Assembly (NCBI GenBank): GCA_964599895.1 | Contig: CAZRHT010000032.1 | Span: forward strand, 1-32,588 | Length of the DNA stretch: 32,588 nucleotides | Direction of reading: 5' to 3' | Source: UM-FILTER-49-7 sp964599895 | GTDB taxonomy: Bacteria; Acidobacteriota; Holophagae; Thermotomaculales; Thermotomaculaceae | Part shown: piece by piece, positions 23,929 to 32,563 of the stretch | How the letters are laid out: each line of letters opens with the position of its first letter | How positions within the stretch are numbered: position 1 is the first letter of the stretch | Translations under genes and position numbers: made by a program | The notes under the pieces: model-generated | What the model was told of the DNA's origin: nothing | Seen by the model: the letters and a program-made list of their open reading frames with translations, nothing else | Database searches by the model: none

Positions 23929-25410
23929 ATGAAAAATTCTTCTAAGGGTAAGAACTGGAAATCATACTATGAGCTCCTCTTCAATCCCATGAGTTTAATC
24001 GGGATTGTGCTAATAGTGCTCTCCACTTCTACATATGTCGTGACCGCTTTGATCGGAATTATATCCGGGCAAGGTGGCGCATATTCAGGGATTGTTACGT
24101 TCATTATCATGCCGCCACTGTTCATCCTTGGCCTTATTCTCGTCCCTGTCGGCATCTGGCGGAGACGGCGATATTTGCACAGGAAAGGCGTTACAAAGTC
24201 TCGTTTTTTCAGTATAGATTTCAATATCCCCAGACATCGAAAATTCTTTCTGGTATTTACAGTTCTCACCCTTTTTGTGTTGATACTGGTTTCATCCATG
24301 AGCTATCAGGCTTATCATTACAGTGAATCTGTAAAATTCTGCAGCTCCTGTCACTCCGTTATGGATCCGGAAGCAATCACGCACGCGCTGTCTCCCCACG
24401 CACGGGTTTCCTGCGTGGAATGCCATGTGGGCCCCGGTGCAGGCTGGTACGTGAAGTCAAAACTTTCCGGAATGTACCAGGTGTATGCTGTCCTTACAAA
24501 CAATTACCCCAGACCGATCGAAACGCCGATTACCAGCCTGCGACCGGCCAGAGACACATGTGAACAGTGCCATTGGCCTCAATTCTTTATTGATGACAAA
24601 GTCGTGACCCGTGACTACTATCAGCGTGATGAAGACAACACCCACGGCTCGGTTACCTTGCAAATGCATGTGGGTGGGCATCCGGGATATGGTAGACCAA
24701 CAGGTATTCACTGGCATATTGAGAACGATGTGGATTTCGCCAGCATGGGCCCGAAGAAAGAAGACATTCCATGGGTAAAAGTAACTTACAAGAATGGGGA
24801 ACAAAAGATATTCAAGTCTACAGAAGAACCCGTCAGTAAAGAAAAGCTCAGCACGCTGAAAGTGCACAGAATGGATTGCATTGACTGCCATAACCGGCCA
24901 TCACATATTTTCAAATCGCCTGAGGAAATCATGGACCTCCTGATGGGAACGGGCCAGGTGAATCCCAAAATGCCGAACATTCGCCAGGCAGGCTCAGATG
25001 CTCTGCTGGGTGATTACAAGACGGCCCTCGAAGCCGACAAAGGCATTGAAAAGACAATTCCCGAAGAGTGTGCGGATGCTGACCCGGGCGACGTCAGTCA
25101 GGCAGTTAAGATGATCAAGCAGGCATATCATGAGAATTTCTTTCCAAAGATGAAGGCGCGATGGGATGTACATCCTTCCAACATCGGCCATTGGCGGAGC
25201 AAGGGATGTTTTCGCTGTCACGATGGTAATCATAAAACAGAAAGCGGTGAGACCATTTCAAGGAGTTGCAGCCTTTGCCACACAATTCTCAGCCAGACAA
25301 GTGAGGATGGAAACCGGTTTGACATCAAGGGAGTGCCTTTCATTCACCCTGTGGACATCGACGGTGAATGGAAAACAACAAACTGCAGTGAATGCCATAC
25401 GGGAGAATAG
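23929..25410 (+). CDS. membrane-anchored heptaheme c-type cytochrome, NapC/NirT-like
   Basis: Electron-transfer protein of 493 residues. Two hydrophobic segments at about 20-48 and 55-77 and a third at 105-124 anchor it to the inner membrane. Seven CxxCH heme motifs follow at residues 138, 162, 211, 317, 427, 447 and 486. The first two (CSSCH, CVECH) and the region between resemble the NapC/NirH quinol dehydrogenase family; four hemes are usual there, so this protein is extended. It likely passes electrons from menaquinol to periplasmic acceptors. A strong terminator follows at 25466. Function in a specific respiratory chain is inferred. Confidence 0.9.
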   Translation: MKNSSKGKNWKSYYELLFNPMSLIGIVLIVLSTSTYVVTALIGIISGQGGAYSGIVTFIIMPPLFILGLILVPVGIWRRRRYLHRKGVTKSRFFSIDFNIPRHRKFFLVFTVLTLFVLILVSSMSYQAYHYSESVKFCSSCHSVMDPEAITHALSPHARVSCVECHVGPGAGWYVKSKLSGMYQVYAVLTNNYPRPIETPITSLRPARDTCEQCHWPQFFIDDKVVTRDYYQRDEDNTHGSVTLQMHVGGHPGYGRPTGIHWHIENDVDFASMGPKKEDIPWVKVTYKNGEQKIFKSTEEPVSKEKLSTLKVHRMDCIDCHNRPSHIFKSPEEIMDLLMGTGQVNPKMPNIRQAGSDALLGDYKTALEADKGIEKTIPEECADADPGDVSQAVKMIKQAYHENFFPKMKARWDVHPSNIGHWRSKGCFRCHDGNHKTESGETISRSCSLCHTILSQTSEDGNRFDIKGVPFIHPVDIDGEWKTTNCSECHTGE

Positions 25411-25465
25411 GCAAACCGTTGAAATTGTTTTTGCTGTCATAAAAATATAAACACGTCAGAGAAAA

Positions 25466-25497
25466 GGCCAACTGCGCTACTGCGGTTGGTCTTTTTT
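25466..25497 (+). terminator. rho-independent terminator of the heptaheme cytochrome gene
   Basis: An 11-pair stem including three G-U pairs (25466-25476 with 25481-25491) and a four-base loop is followed directly by six T. The minus strand shows CTTTTCTC after the stem, so it may also serve the convergent SDR gene. Confidence 0.85.
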
Positions 25498-25540
25498 ACT
25501 AATTCCAATTGGTTGATTTTGGAAGAGTTCGGGCCCTGGA

Positions 25541-27067
25541 TCACGATTCCACCAGTACCGCCTGTTCGATGCCCTTGATCAGGTCTTTAAACACAATGCT
25601 GTGAAATGGAACAAACGTATACCAATACAATTTTCCGAAGATCGTGCGGGTATGGAACCAGGCTTTGATTTGTAGTGTGCGGGTGTTTCCATTGTCATCG
25701 ATGTTGAACTCCAGCCACGCGCGGCCCGGCAGCAGCATCTCGGCCCTGAGAAGCAGGCGACGGTCGGTAACGAGGTCCTCCACCCGCCAGAAATCAATCA
25801 CATCTCCGATCTTCAGTGTGGCCGCGCTTCGCCGACCACGCTGAATCCCTACCCCGCCGAGGAGGCGGTCCAGAAATCCCCTCAATCTCCACATCCAGTT
25901 GGCATTGAACCACCCTTCCTTTCCACCGATGCGACAAATCGACTGGAAAAGATGGGCGGCTGAACGGTCACTTTCAATGGAATGCGTGGCTGTATATCTC
26001 GGCAATTTCCTCATTTCCCGAAGCTTAATGGCAAGTTCGTGGGCGGGCGGATAAGTATCCGCCCAACGGGTGCGAATCTGATCCTGCTCTTCCCGGTCCA
26101 TGGCCCTGACCAGTGCCTCCCGGTAGCTGATCGGTTCGACCGGCACCAAACTTCGGATGTTCACGTCTCGGCACACGACGTCATTGCGCAAACCTTCCAT
26201 CAACGATCGAATTATGGGGGCCGGAACCGGCGTAACCAGGCTGGCGACGTAAGCGTACGTAGGAATGTGGTTGAGAGGAAAATGGAACATTGCGACTCTG
26301 CGATTCAACAGATGTGCAAATTCCTTCATCATTGCCCTGTATGTCAGGATATCCGCGCCGCCGATGTCGTAGCTTTTCCCAACAGTTTCCGGTGTTTCGA
26401 GTACACCGACAAGGTATTTCAACACATCGCGAATGGAAATCGGCTGGCACAGGCTATCCAGAAAGCTGGGCAAGGGCAGGACCCGAAGTCGAGTGATTAG
26501 TGAATGAATAATTTCGTATGACGCCGACCCGGATCCGATAATCACCGCGGCGCGCAGGACAGTGACCGGAATCGGTCCGCTGCTCAGTGTGAGCGCCACC
26601 TTTATGCGACTGGACAGGTGGTCGGAAAGGCCGGGGGTCAAATCCCCCAATCCGCCCAGATAAATTATGCGCTTGACACCGGCTTCCTCCGCCGCTTTCC
26701 TGAAGTTGGAAGCTGCCTTGATATCCGCTTCGTCGAATTGGTCAGGCCCCAGTGCAAGAGAGTGAATCAGATAGTAAGCCGTGTGGACACCTTCCAGTGG
26801 TTTTTGCAGGGTTTCCAGACGAAGGGCGTCACCTGCACAGCACGCCACGCCCGGCCACTGTCTTGCGAGACAGGCTGCCGGCGTTCGAACCATCACTCGA
26901 ATCTTGTACCCCCGGTCCATTAACACCGGTACCAGACGTCCTCCGATGTATCCCGATGCGCCGGTGACCAGAACCAAGCCCATGTCCGGTATCGGTGAGG
27001 TTGGAATCATGTACTGGTAAGGTTTTTCGCGGGTTACAAAGCTTTCATTTGAATTGACAGAAGCCAT
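25541..27067 (-). CDS. SDR family NAD(P)-binding protein with C-terminal DUF2867 domain
   Basis: Protein of 508 residues. LVTGASGYIGGRL at about 34-45 is the dinucleotide-binding loop of atypical extended SDR/NmrA-like proteins, followed by VRVMVRT, LEGVHTAYYLIHS and RIIYLGGLGD. From about residue 370 the sequence fits DUF2867 (LRGFLDRLLGGVGIQRGRR, IGDVIDFWRVEDL, LLPGRAWLEF, FHTRTIFGKLYWYTFVPFH), a lipid- or ligand-binding fold related to polyketide cyclases. ATG at 27067 was preferred because AGAGGT lies just upstream; an ATG at 27148 adds 27 cysteine-rich residues with no family match. It sits alone on the minus strand between two cytochrome loci. Substrate unknown. Confidence 0.9.
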   Translation of the reverse strand: MASVNSNESFVTREKPYQYMIPTSPIPDMGLVLVTGASGYIGGRLVPVLMDRGYKIRVMVRTPAACLARQWPGVACCAGDALRLETLQKPLEGVHTAYYLIHSLALGPDQFDEADIKAASNFRKAAEEAGVKRIIYLGGLGDLTPGLSDHLSSRIKVALTLSSGPIPVTVLRAAVIIGSGSASYEIIHSLITRLRVLPLPSFLDSLCQPISIRDVLKYLVGVLETPETVGKSYDIGGADILTYRAMMKEFAHLLNRRVAMFHFPLNHIPTYAYVASLVTPVPAPIIRSLMEGLRNDVVCRDVNIRSLVPVEPISYREALVRAMDREEQDQIRTRWADTYPPAHELAIKLREMRKLPRYTATHSIESDRSAAHLFQSICRIGGKEGWFNANWMWRLRGFLDRLLGGVGIQRGRRSAATLKIGDVIDFWRVEDLVTDRRLLLRAEMLLPGRAWLEFNIDDNGNTRTLQIKAWFHTRTIFGKLYWYTFVPFHSIVFKDLIKGIEQAVLVES

Positions 27068-27473
27068 TATACTACCTCTTCTCTCGCACAACACACCGGG
27101 AATGAATAAGCTATGATAGCACAGGTATGTAACTTTGAATCCATACATACAGTATAAAATCCGATTTCATTTCCATCGTGAATAAGCAAAGACTCGTGCA
27201 TCAGTGATCGGGACAGCTCCCATCCCCGGCGTGATAACCAAAATGAGGCCGGATAATTTTTTTGGCCCAATGCACTCCAAATAGCGTTTTTATTCTTTAA
27301 CAAAAATTATAGAAACACCATTCATCCACCTTGGGGTGTAGAAATGGTTGGGTTTTGTGATATACAATCCTTCTAAATCTAACAATCCATTTAGAAAATA
27401 GCTACGATATCACTATGTTTACGCAACAGGTCCCTGATACGCACAGAGGTCCATACTTTTCAATGGAGGAAAT
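27068..27473. other. intergenic region upstream of the pentaheme cytochrome operon
   Basis: About 400 bases between divergent genes. I see no convincing gene, no clear terminator and only a lone TACAAT box at 27363-27368 without a good -35. It probably carries both promoters. Confidence 0.5.
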
Positions 27474-28823
27474 ATGAACAAGAAAGTGATCTTTTTATGC
27501 GCGATATTCATCGCTCTGACCTACACACTATCGCTGAAGGCTGCGTCTACTTCCACAGCCAAGGGTACAAAAAAATATGATGAGTTTCAGAAACCCGGGG
27601 TTTGCGGTGCATCCTGCCACAAGGACATCTACCGCCAGTGGGAACAGGCGATGATGTCACAGGCCTTTACCCATCATTGGGATGAGGTCGAATACTTCAA
27701 GCTGGCAGTCCCCCACGGGGAAAAAGATCCGGCTGTCCGGGAAGTGGCAGACGGTTGTAACGGATGCCATACTCCCATGGCTTTCCTCGCAGGTGATGTT
27801 CCGCCCCCCAGACCGGAAAAGAACAGTCGGGCCAACGAATCGGTTTCCTGTGATGTCTGCCACACCGTCACGGGGTTTGAAGGAGACGTGCCCTTTAACT
27901 TCAACTTCGTCAGTGAACCGGGGCGAACTAAGTACGGACCAAGGGAAAATACTGAATCACCCGAACATAAACTGGTGAAATCTGATTTTCTTTCCAAGGC
28001 CGAGTTTTGCGGCACCTGCCACAACGAGAAAGATCCTTTCGGCATCTGGGTCAAGTCCACACACTTGGAATGGGCGGCGGGACCCTACGCAAAGGCCGGT
28101 GTGCAGTGCCATGATTGCCACATGACAAAAGCAATAGGAAAATCGGCGGCGATGGGCAAGACATATCCGGATGCCCGCCAACACCTTTTCCATGGTGCCC
28201 ATGATCCTGGAAAAGTGAGAGGAACAATCGAACTGAGAATCCACCCCGATATTCGTGAAGCAGCGCCTGGTGATCCCATTCGTTTTACAGTCGCTCTTTT
28301 CAATCAGAAAACCGGCCACAAGTTTCCCACCGGGTCTGTAGAAGATCGAATTGTATGGCTACACGTGGAGGCAATTGACAGCGCAGGCAAAGTGTACCAT
28401 CTTCCGGTGGACCCAAAGGGGTTCAAAGGGGAAGACACGACTATCGCGGCTGATGTTCTCGCATATCAGGATATGGGGATCGCATTGAATATTCCCGACT
28501 TCAAGGGGGTCCAGCGGGACGGTGTGCCGGTCGGTGATCGGATATTTCGTATGGCCTATTTTGACCCACAGGGACGAATGACCATTCAACAGTGGAATAC
28601 CAAAAGCCTCGGTGTCGATTACCGCATTGGCCCACGGGAAACAAAACTTGAAAATTTCACCTTTACCGTCCCCGATGAAGTCACACCCGGAATCATGACA
28701 GTCAGGGCTGTTCTCAATTATCAGAAACTGATCAAACCAGTTGCCGACTTTCTGGGAGCAACTGAAGAAGCAGAAATAATCCAGGTTAATCAACATGAAA
28801 CGACCGTTAAAATATTCGATTAG
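27474..28823 (+). CDS. periplasmic multiheme cytochrome c, cytochrome c554-like
   Basis: Exported protein of 449 residues with a signal peptide at 1-24. Four canonical CxxCH motifs lie at residues 95, 126, 179 and 212. A fifth motif at 44-49 is CGASCH, that is CX3CH, placed in VCGASCHKDIYRQWEQAMMSQ, the context where cytochrome c554-type proteins carry their first heme. From about 235 to 449 the protein is a beta-rich, heme-free domain (GHKFPTGS, then VWLHVEAIDSAGKVY). It probably shuttles electrons in the periplasm. The gene is nine bases upstream of the heme-tagged barrel gene, so they form an operon. The start follows GGAGG. Confidence 0.88.
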   Translation: MNKKVIFLCAIFIALTYTLSLKAASTSTAKGTKKYDEFQKPGVCGASCHKDIYRQWEQAMMSQAFTHHWDEVEYFKLAVPHGEKDPAVREVADGCNGCHTPMAFLAGDVPPPRPEKNSRANESVSCDVCHTVTGFEGDVPFNFNFVSEPGRTKYGPRENTESPEHKLVKSDFLSKAEFCGTCHNEKDPFGIWVKSTHLEWAAGPYAKAGVQCHDCHMTKAIGKSAAMGKTYPDARQHLFHGAHDPGKVRGTIELRIHPDIREAAPGDPIRFTVALFNQKTGHKFPTGSVEDRIVWLHVEAIDSAGKVYHLPVDPKGFKGEDTTIAADVLAYQDMGIALNIPDFKGVQRDGVPVGDRIFRMAYFDPQGRMTIQQWNTKSLGVDYRIGPRETKLENFTFTVPDEVTPGIMTVRAVLNYQKLIKPVADFLGATEEAEIIQVNQHETTVKIFD

Positions 28824-28832
28824 GGGGGAAAT

Positions 28833-30005
28833 ATGAAACGCACATTTTTGCTATTTGCGATCCTGGGGCTAATGACCATTTTTTTTATTCAGCCGGCAGA
28901 AGCCATTCCCGCATTTGCACGGAAATATCGGCTTTCCTGTAAGACTTGTCACAGTCCATTTCCCCGCCTGAAGCCATACGGAGAAGAATTTGCCAGCAAC
29001 GGCTTTGTGCTGCCTGACTCACCGGCTACCCGCTATTATGTGGACACGGGAGATGATCAGCTCACACTGATTCGCGACCTGCCGTGGGCTTTTCGACTGG
29101 AAGGTTTCATTTCGTACAACAAGGGAGACAGCAGTAAACTGGATTTCACTTCCCCTTACCTGCTGAAATTCCTGTCCGGAGGAGAATTGTTCCCCAACGT
29201 GTCTTACTACTTCTATTTCTTCATGAACGAACGCGGAGATGTTGCCGGGCTGGAAGACGCGTTCATGATGTTCAGTAACGTCATGGGGAGCGGTATCGAC
29301 GTTACCCTGGGGCAGTTCCAAGTTTCCGATCCCCTCTTTAAACGGGAACTTCGGCTGACTTATGAAGATTACTGGATCTATAAAGTGCGAACCGGAGAGT
29401 CCGAAAGCAATCTCACATATGACCGGGGTATCATGTTCAGCTATGGAACCAAAACAGGCATGGATATCATTCTTGAAGTCCTTAACGGGAATGGTATTGA
29501 CCCTGCGGATGAATACCACAACTATGACACTGACAAGAACAAAAACTATATGCTCAGGATTTCCCAGAGCATCGGTAAACACTTCCGCATGGGCGCTTTC
29601 GGATACAGCGGCAAAGAGGACCAGACAATCTGGCAAAACAAAATCACAATGGCCGGAATTGATGCCAGTCTTTCATTCGATAACTACACACTGAATGTCC
29701 AGTATCTGACCCGAACGGACGACAACCCATATTTTGTCATTGACCCCGCCCGGGACATTGATACAACAGGTGGATTCGCTGAGCTGGTTTATCTGCCAAA
29801 CGGTCATGACAGCAAATGGTATCTGGTGGGTCTCTACAACTGGGTTGATTCTGATCAGAATGATTTGGACTACACCTCAGCCACACTCCATTATGGATAC
29901 ATGTTGCGGCGTAACTTTCGTCTCACCGCTGAGATGAGTTATCTGTACGACGGTCCATATGAAGACCATTTGCGTGTCGTGCTTGGTTTTGTTTCGGCTT
30001 TCTAA
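28833..30005 (+). CDS. predicted outer-membrane beta-barrel protein with one N-terminal heme motif
   Basis: Exported protein of 390 residues. The signal peptide ends near PAEA-IP. Right after it, ARKYRLSCKTCHSPFPRLKPYGEEF contains one CxxCH (36-40), so a single c-type heme would sit at the mature N-terminus. The rest alternates short amphipathic strands rich in Tyr, Asp and Asn (FRLEGFISYNKGD, YYFYFFMNERGDVAG, LNVQYLTRTDDNP, WYLVGLYNWVDSDQ) and ends in VVLGFVSAF, with terminal Phe as in outer-membrane barrels. It is co-transcribed with the pentaheme cytochrome. An electron-conduit role is inferred. Confidence 0.82.
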   Translation: MKRTFLLFAILGLMTIFFIQPAEAIPAFARKYRLSCKTCHSPFPRLKPYGEEFASNGFVLPDSPATRYYVDTGDDQLTLIRDLPWAFRLEGFISYNKGDSSKLDFTSPYLLKFLSGGELFPNVSYYFYFFMNERGDVAGLEDAFMMFSNVMGSGIDVTLGQFQVSDPLFKRELRLTYEDYWIYKVRTGESESNLTYDRGIMFSYGTKTGMDIILEVLNGNGIDPADEYHNYDTDKNKNYMLRISQSIGKHFRMGAFGYSGKEDQTIWQNKITMAGIDASLSFDNYTLNVQYLTRTDDNPYFVIDPARDIDTTGGFAELVYLPNGHDSKWYLVGLYNWVDSDQNDLDYTSATLHYGYMLRRNFRLTAEMSYLYDGPYEDHLRVVLGFVSAF

Positions 30006-30016
30006 TCTTCGTAACC

Positions 30017-30043
30017 GGGGGGCCGTTTCGCCCCCCCCTTTTT
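30017..30043 (+). terminator. terminator of the pentaheme cytochrome-barrel operon
   Basis: GGGGGGC (30017-30023) pairs with GCCCCCC (30030-30036) around a six-base loop, followed by CC and five T. It lies 11 bases after the barrel gene stop. Confidence 0.8.
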
Positions 30044-30121
30044 CCAATCCCCATTCAACCGCCCCCATAAAAGCGCTATTCTTCAATGTACCCGTGGCGG
30101 CAAAATCCTTTGAACCGTTGC

Positions 30122-30379
30122 CTATCGATTGTACCGGATTACGACGTCCCGCTTTATGTCTTTGATAGTGGCCACACGACTGGTATCGGTGATATGGTCC
30201 TGCCTGATCTTCACATGGTAAATTCCTTCATTTGTAACAATATAGTAGTGATTACTTCCCATGTCCAGCATACTGGAAAAGGTTTCCCGAGGTGCTGCGG
30301 AACTCGCGGCTATTCCCAGAACCACAATAATGCCCAACAAAAATCCGATTACCATGTCCTTCAGATTAAAGCGCTTCAT
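30122..30379 (-). CDS. small single-span membrane or exported protein
   Basis: Hypothetical protein of 85 residues. MVIGFLLGIIVVLGIAASSAA at about 9-29 is a membrane helix or uncleaved signal, followed by a short soluble domain with YYIVTNEGIYHVKI. The start at 30379 is supported by CGGGAGG just upstream; an ATG at 30403 lies before the Shine-Dalgarno site. I recognise no family. It is convergent with the barrel gene. Confidence 0.65.
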   Translation of the reverse strand: MKRFNLKDMVIGFLLGIIVVLGIAASSAAPRETFSSMLDMGSNHYYIVTNEGIYHVKIRQDHITDTSRVATIKDIKRDVVIRYNR

Positions 30380-30532
30380 TCTTACCTCCCGTAGTCTTTT
30401 CAAGGCAATATCAGAATGGACACTGCCCCGTGTTCAGTTGAATTCCACCTCAGTTTACACCGGGTTTCCAGAGAAAGAAAGGGCGCTTTTACCGGGAATT
30501 GGAAACCGCAGACTGGAAAGTGAGAATTATCA

Positions 30533-30562
30533 TTGACAGTCGGATTGGCGTCAGAGTACCAT
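30533..30562 (+). promoter_or_regulatory. sigma70-type promoter of the APC permease gene
   Basis: A perfect TTGACA at 30533-30538 and TACCAT at 30557-30562 are 18 bases apart, about 60 bases before the start codon at 30622. Confidence 0.5.
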
Positions 30563-30621
30563 CAGATTCAGTGATATTTTGTTTATAAAGGTACTGAACA
30601 TTAAATAAAACAAGGAATTTT

Positions 30622-31926
30622 ATGGCTCAAAAAAAGAGAACAATTGGCCTGCTCGGGGCTATTTCAATCGGCATAGGCGGGATGGTCGGAGGTGGCATAT
30701 TTGCTGTGTTGGGCGAAGCCGTTTCATTTGCCCGGGGGGCAACTGCTCTGGCCTTTTTGTTCGCAGGAATTGTGGCATTACTGACTTCTTATTCCTACGC
30801 AAAACTCTCTGTAGAATATCAGAATCGTGGCGGGACCGTTGTATTTGTAGATAATGCCTTTAAGCATAACCTGTTATCAGGCAGCATAAACTTGCTGCTC
30901 TGGTTAAGTTATCTTGTAACAATCTCTTTATATGCCGTTGCGTTCTCTTCTTATGCCCAGACATTCTTCCACGGCAACCCCACTCAATGGCGGAAACATT
31001 TGCTGGTGAGTTTTGCTATTTTGCTTCCGGCTCTGATCAATTTGATAAGTGCTTCTTTTGTAAGTAAATCTGAAACTGCTATTGTAGTGATTAAACTCAT
31101 ATTGTTGACTCTGATTATAGTATCCGGCATTTCATTTATTGACCCCCAGCGAATATCACCGAATCAATGGGGAGGAACATTTTCTATTGTTGTTGCCGGA
31201 ATGATTATCTTCGTCGCCTATGAGGGATTTGAACTAATCGCCCACGCCGCTGAGGAAATCAGAAACCCCTCATCAAATTTGCCAAGGGCACTCTATGGCT
31301 CAGTACTGTTGGTTGTCGTTCTCTACATACTGATTGCAATAGTCACTGTCGGCACCGTACCCCAAGAGCAACTTATGAAAGCAAAGGACTATGCATTGGC
31401 AGTAGCTGCAAAGCCTGCGCTTGGACAAACAGGCTTTGTTATTGTCTCTATTGCTGCACTTCTGGCAACTTTTTCTGCGATTAATGCGACTATTTTTGGA
31501 AATGCCCGGTTAGGTTATATTATTGCAAAAGAAGGAGAACTCCCTGAAGTCCTTGACTGGGAAAGGCAGAATATCCCTTTTATGGGTGTTTTGATTACAA
31601 CAGTATTGAGCTTATTGCTGGGAAATCTGATTGATTTAACAAATATTGCGATTATCGGCAGCGCCGGTTTTCTCCTCATATTTTCAATGGTCAATATAAG
31701 TGCCTATCGGCTCCGCGACAAGATTAACGGGAATAAATGGATCATTCTGATCGCTTCTCTGGCAAGCATTGCAGCGTTCATAACCCTGCTGGTTCACACC
31801 TACTCAAGTAACCCCACGGCGATATGGGTGTTCTTGTCATTCATCTTTGTTTCGATTCTATTTGAAGTACTGTACGGCAAATATGTTCGAGGTCATTTCT
31901 TCCATCGGGAATACAAAACCAGGTGA
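30622..31926 (+). CDS. APC superfamily amino acid permease
   Basis: Inner-membrane transporter of 434 residues with about twelve hydrophobic helices. GAISIGIGGMVGGGIFAVLGEA in helix 1 is the unwound Gly-rich substrate-binding motif of the APC family. IFVAYEGFELIAHAAEEIRNPSSNLPRAL in helix 6 and the following loop is the second hallmark. It would take up or exchange an amino acid or polyamine, substrate unknown. It has its own promoter and a possible hairpin overlapping the stop. Codon use here is more AT-rich than in the neighbouring genes, which hints at a different history. Confidence 0.92.
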   Translation: MAQKKRTIGLLGAISIGIGGMVGGGIFAVLGEAVSFARGATALAFLFAGIVALLTSYSYAKLSVEYQNRGGTVVFVDNAFKHNLLSGSINLLLWLSYLVTISLYAVAFSSYAQTFFHGNPTQWRKHLLVSFAILLPALINLISASFVSKSETAIVVIKLILLTLIIVSGISFIDPQRISPNQWGGTFSIVVAGMIIFVAYEGFELIAHAAEEIRNPSSNLPRALYGSVLLVVVLYILIAIVTVGTVPQEQLMKAKDYALAVAAKPALGQTGFVIVSIAALLATFSAINATIFGNARLGYIIAKEGELPEVLDWERQNIPFMGVLITTVLSLLLGNLIDLTNIAIIGSAGFLLIFSMVNISAYRLRDKINGNKWIILIASLASIAAFITLLVHTYSSNPTAIWVFLSFIFVSILFEVLYGKYVRGHFFHREYKTR

Positions 31927-31944
31927 ACGCTTGTTGCACCTGGT
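31918..31944 (+). terminator. weak hairpin overlapping the APC permease stop codon
   Basis: ACCAGGTG (31918-31925) pairs with CACCTGGT (31937-31944) around an 11-base loop. The following AATTTG is not a proper T-run, so terminator activity is uncertain. Confidence 0.4.
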
Positions 31945-32047
31945 AATTTGTGCCTGGTAAATTTATTCCTTCAGGATTATCCGCCATTCACCATACAACA
32001 AGAGGCCGCTCGGCCTTGCCCGATTCATGCTGCTTGAAATCCAATAG

Positions 32048-32563
32048 CTAAAACCCTTCAGTGGATGCGAAAAGTCCTACTTTCAGATTCTGGGCCATGT
32101 AAATCAGTCGGCCATCTACCATGACACTACCGTCTCCGATGACCATTTTCAACTTGGACGCCATTACCCGTTTGATATCCAGGTGATAGAGAACTTTGTG
32201 TGCGTTTGGAAGAATCTGGCCCGTGAATTTCACTTCACCGACACCCAGCGCCCGGCCCTTTCCCTGGAACCCTTTCCAGCCGAGGTAAAACCCCAGCAGT
32301 TGCCAGAGGGCATCCAGACCAAGGCAACCCGGCATGACCGGATCTCCCGGGAAATGGCATTTAAAGAACCACTTTTTCGGGTTAATGTCCAGTTCCGCGA
32401 TGATTTCGCCCTTCCCATATTTGCCGCCATTTTCCACAATTTTCACGATACGGTCTATCATTCGCATTTTTTTTACAGGCAATCGGGCATTATCCTTACC
32501 GAACAGCTTTCCCTTGCCACATTTGATGATTTCTTTTAATGAATAAACTGTTTTTCTCTCCAT
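32048..32563 (-). CDS. fabA: 3-hydroxyacyl-[acyl-carrier-protein] dehydratase FabA
   Basis: Hot-dog fold dehydratase of 171 residues acting in type II fatty acid synthesis. It removes water from 3-hydroxydecanoyl-ACP and, in true FabA, isomerises the product toward unsaturated fatty acids. FFKCHFPGDPVMPGCLGLDALWQ is the FabA signature; His70 and Asp84 fall at the E. coli numbering of the catalytic pair. Length equals typical FabA (about 171), longer than FabZ. The ATG at 32563 follows a GAGGTGAG Shine-Dalgarno. No fabB is visible in the window; it could lie beyond the right edge. Confidence 0.94.
   Translation of the reverse strand: MERKTVYSLKEIIKCGKGKLFGKDNARLPVKKMRMIDRIVKIVENGGKYGKGEIIAELDINPKKWFFKCHFPGDPVMPGCLGLDALWQLLGFYLGWKGFQGKGRALGVGEVKFTGQILPNAHKVLYHLDIKRVMASKLKMVIGDGSVMVDGRLIYMAQNLKVGLFASTEGF

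Noticed and set aside
27067..27303. 78-residue minus-strand frame upstream of the SDR gene
   Set aside because: No Shine-Dalgarno site, no domain, and it overlaps the SDR start region.
27474..30005. A classical MtrCAB-type conduit
   Set aside because: There is no decaheme cytochrome, and the barrel carries its own heme motif, so only a functional analogy can be proposed.
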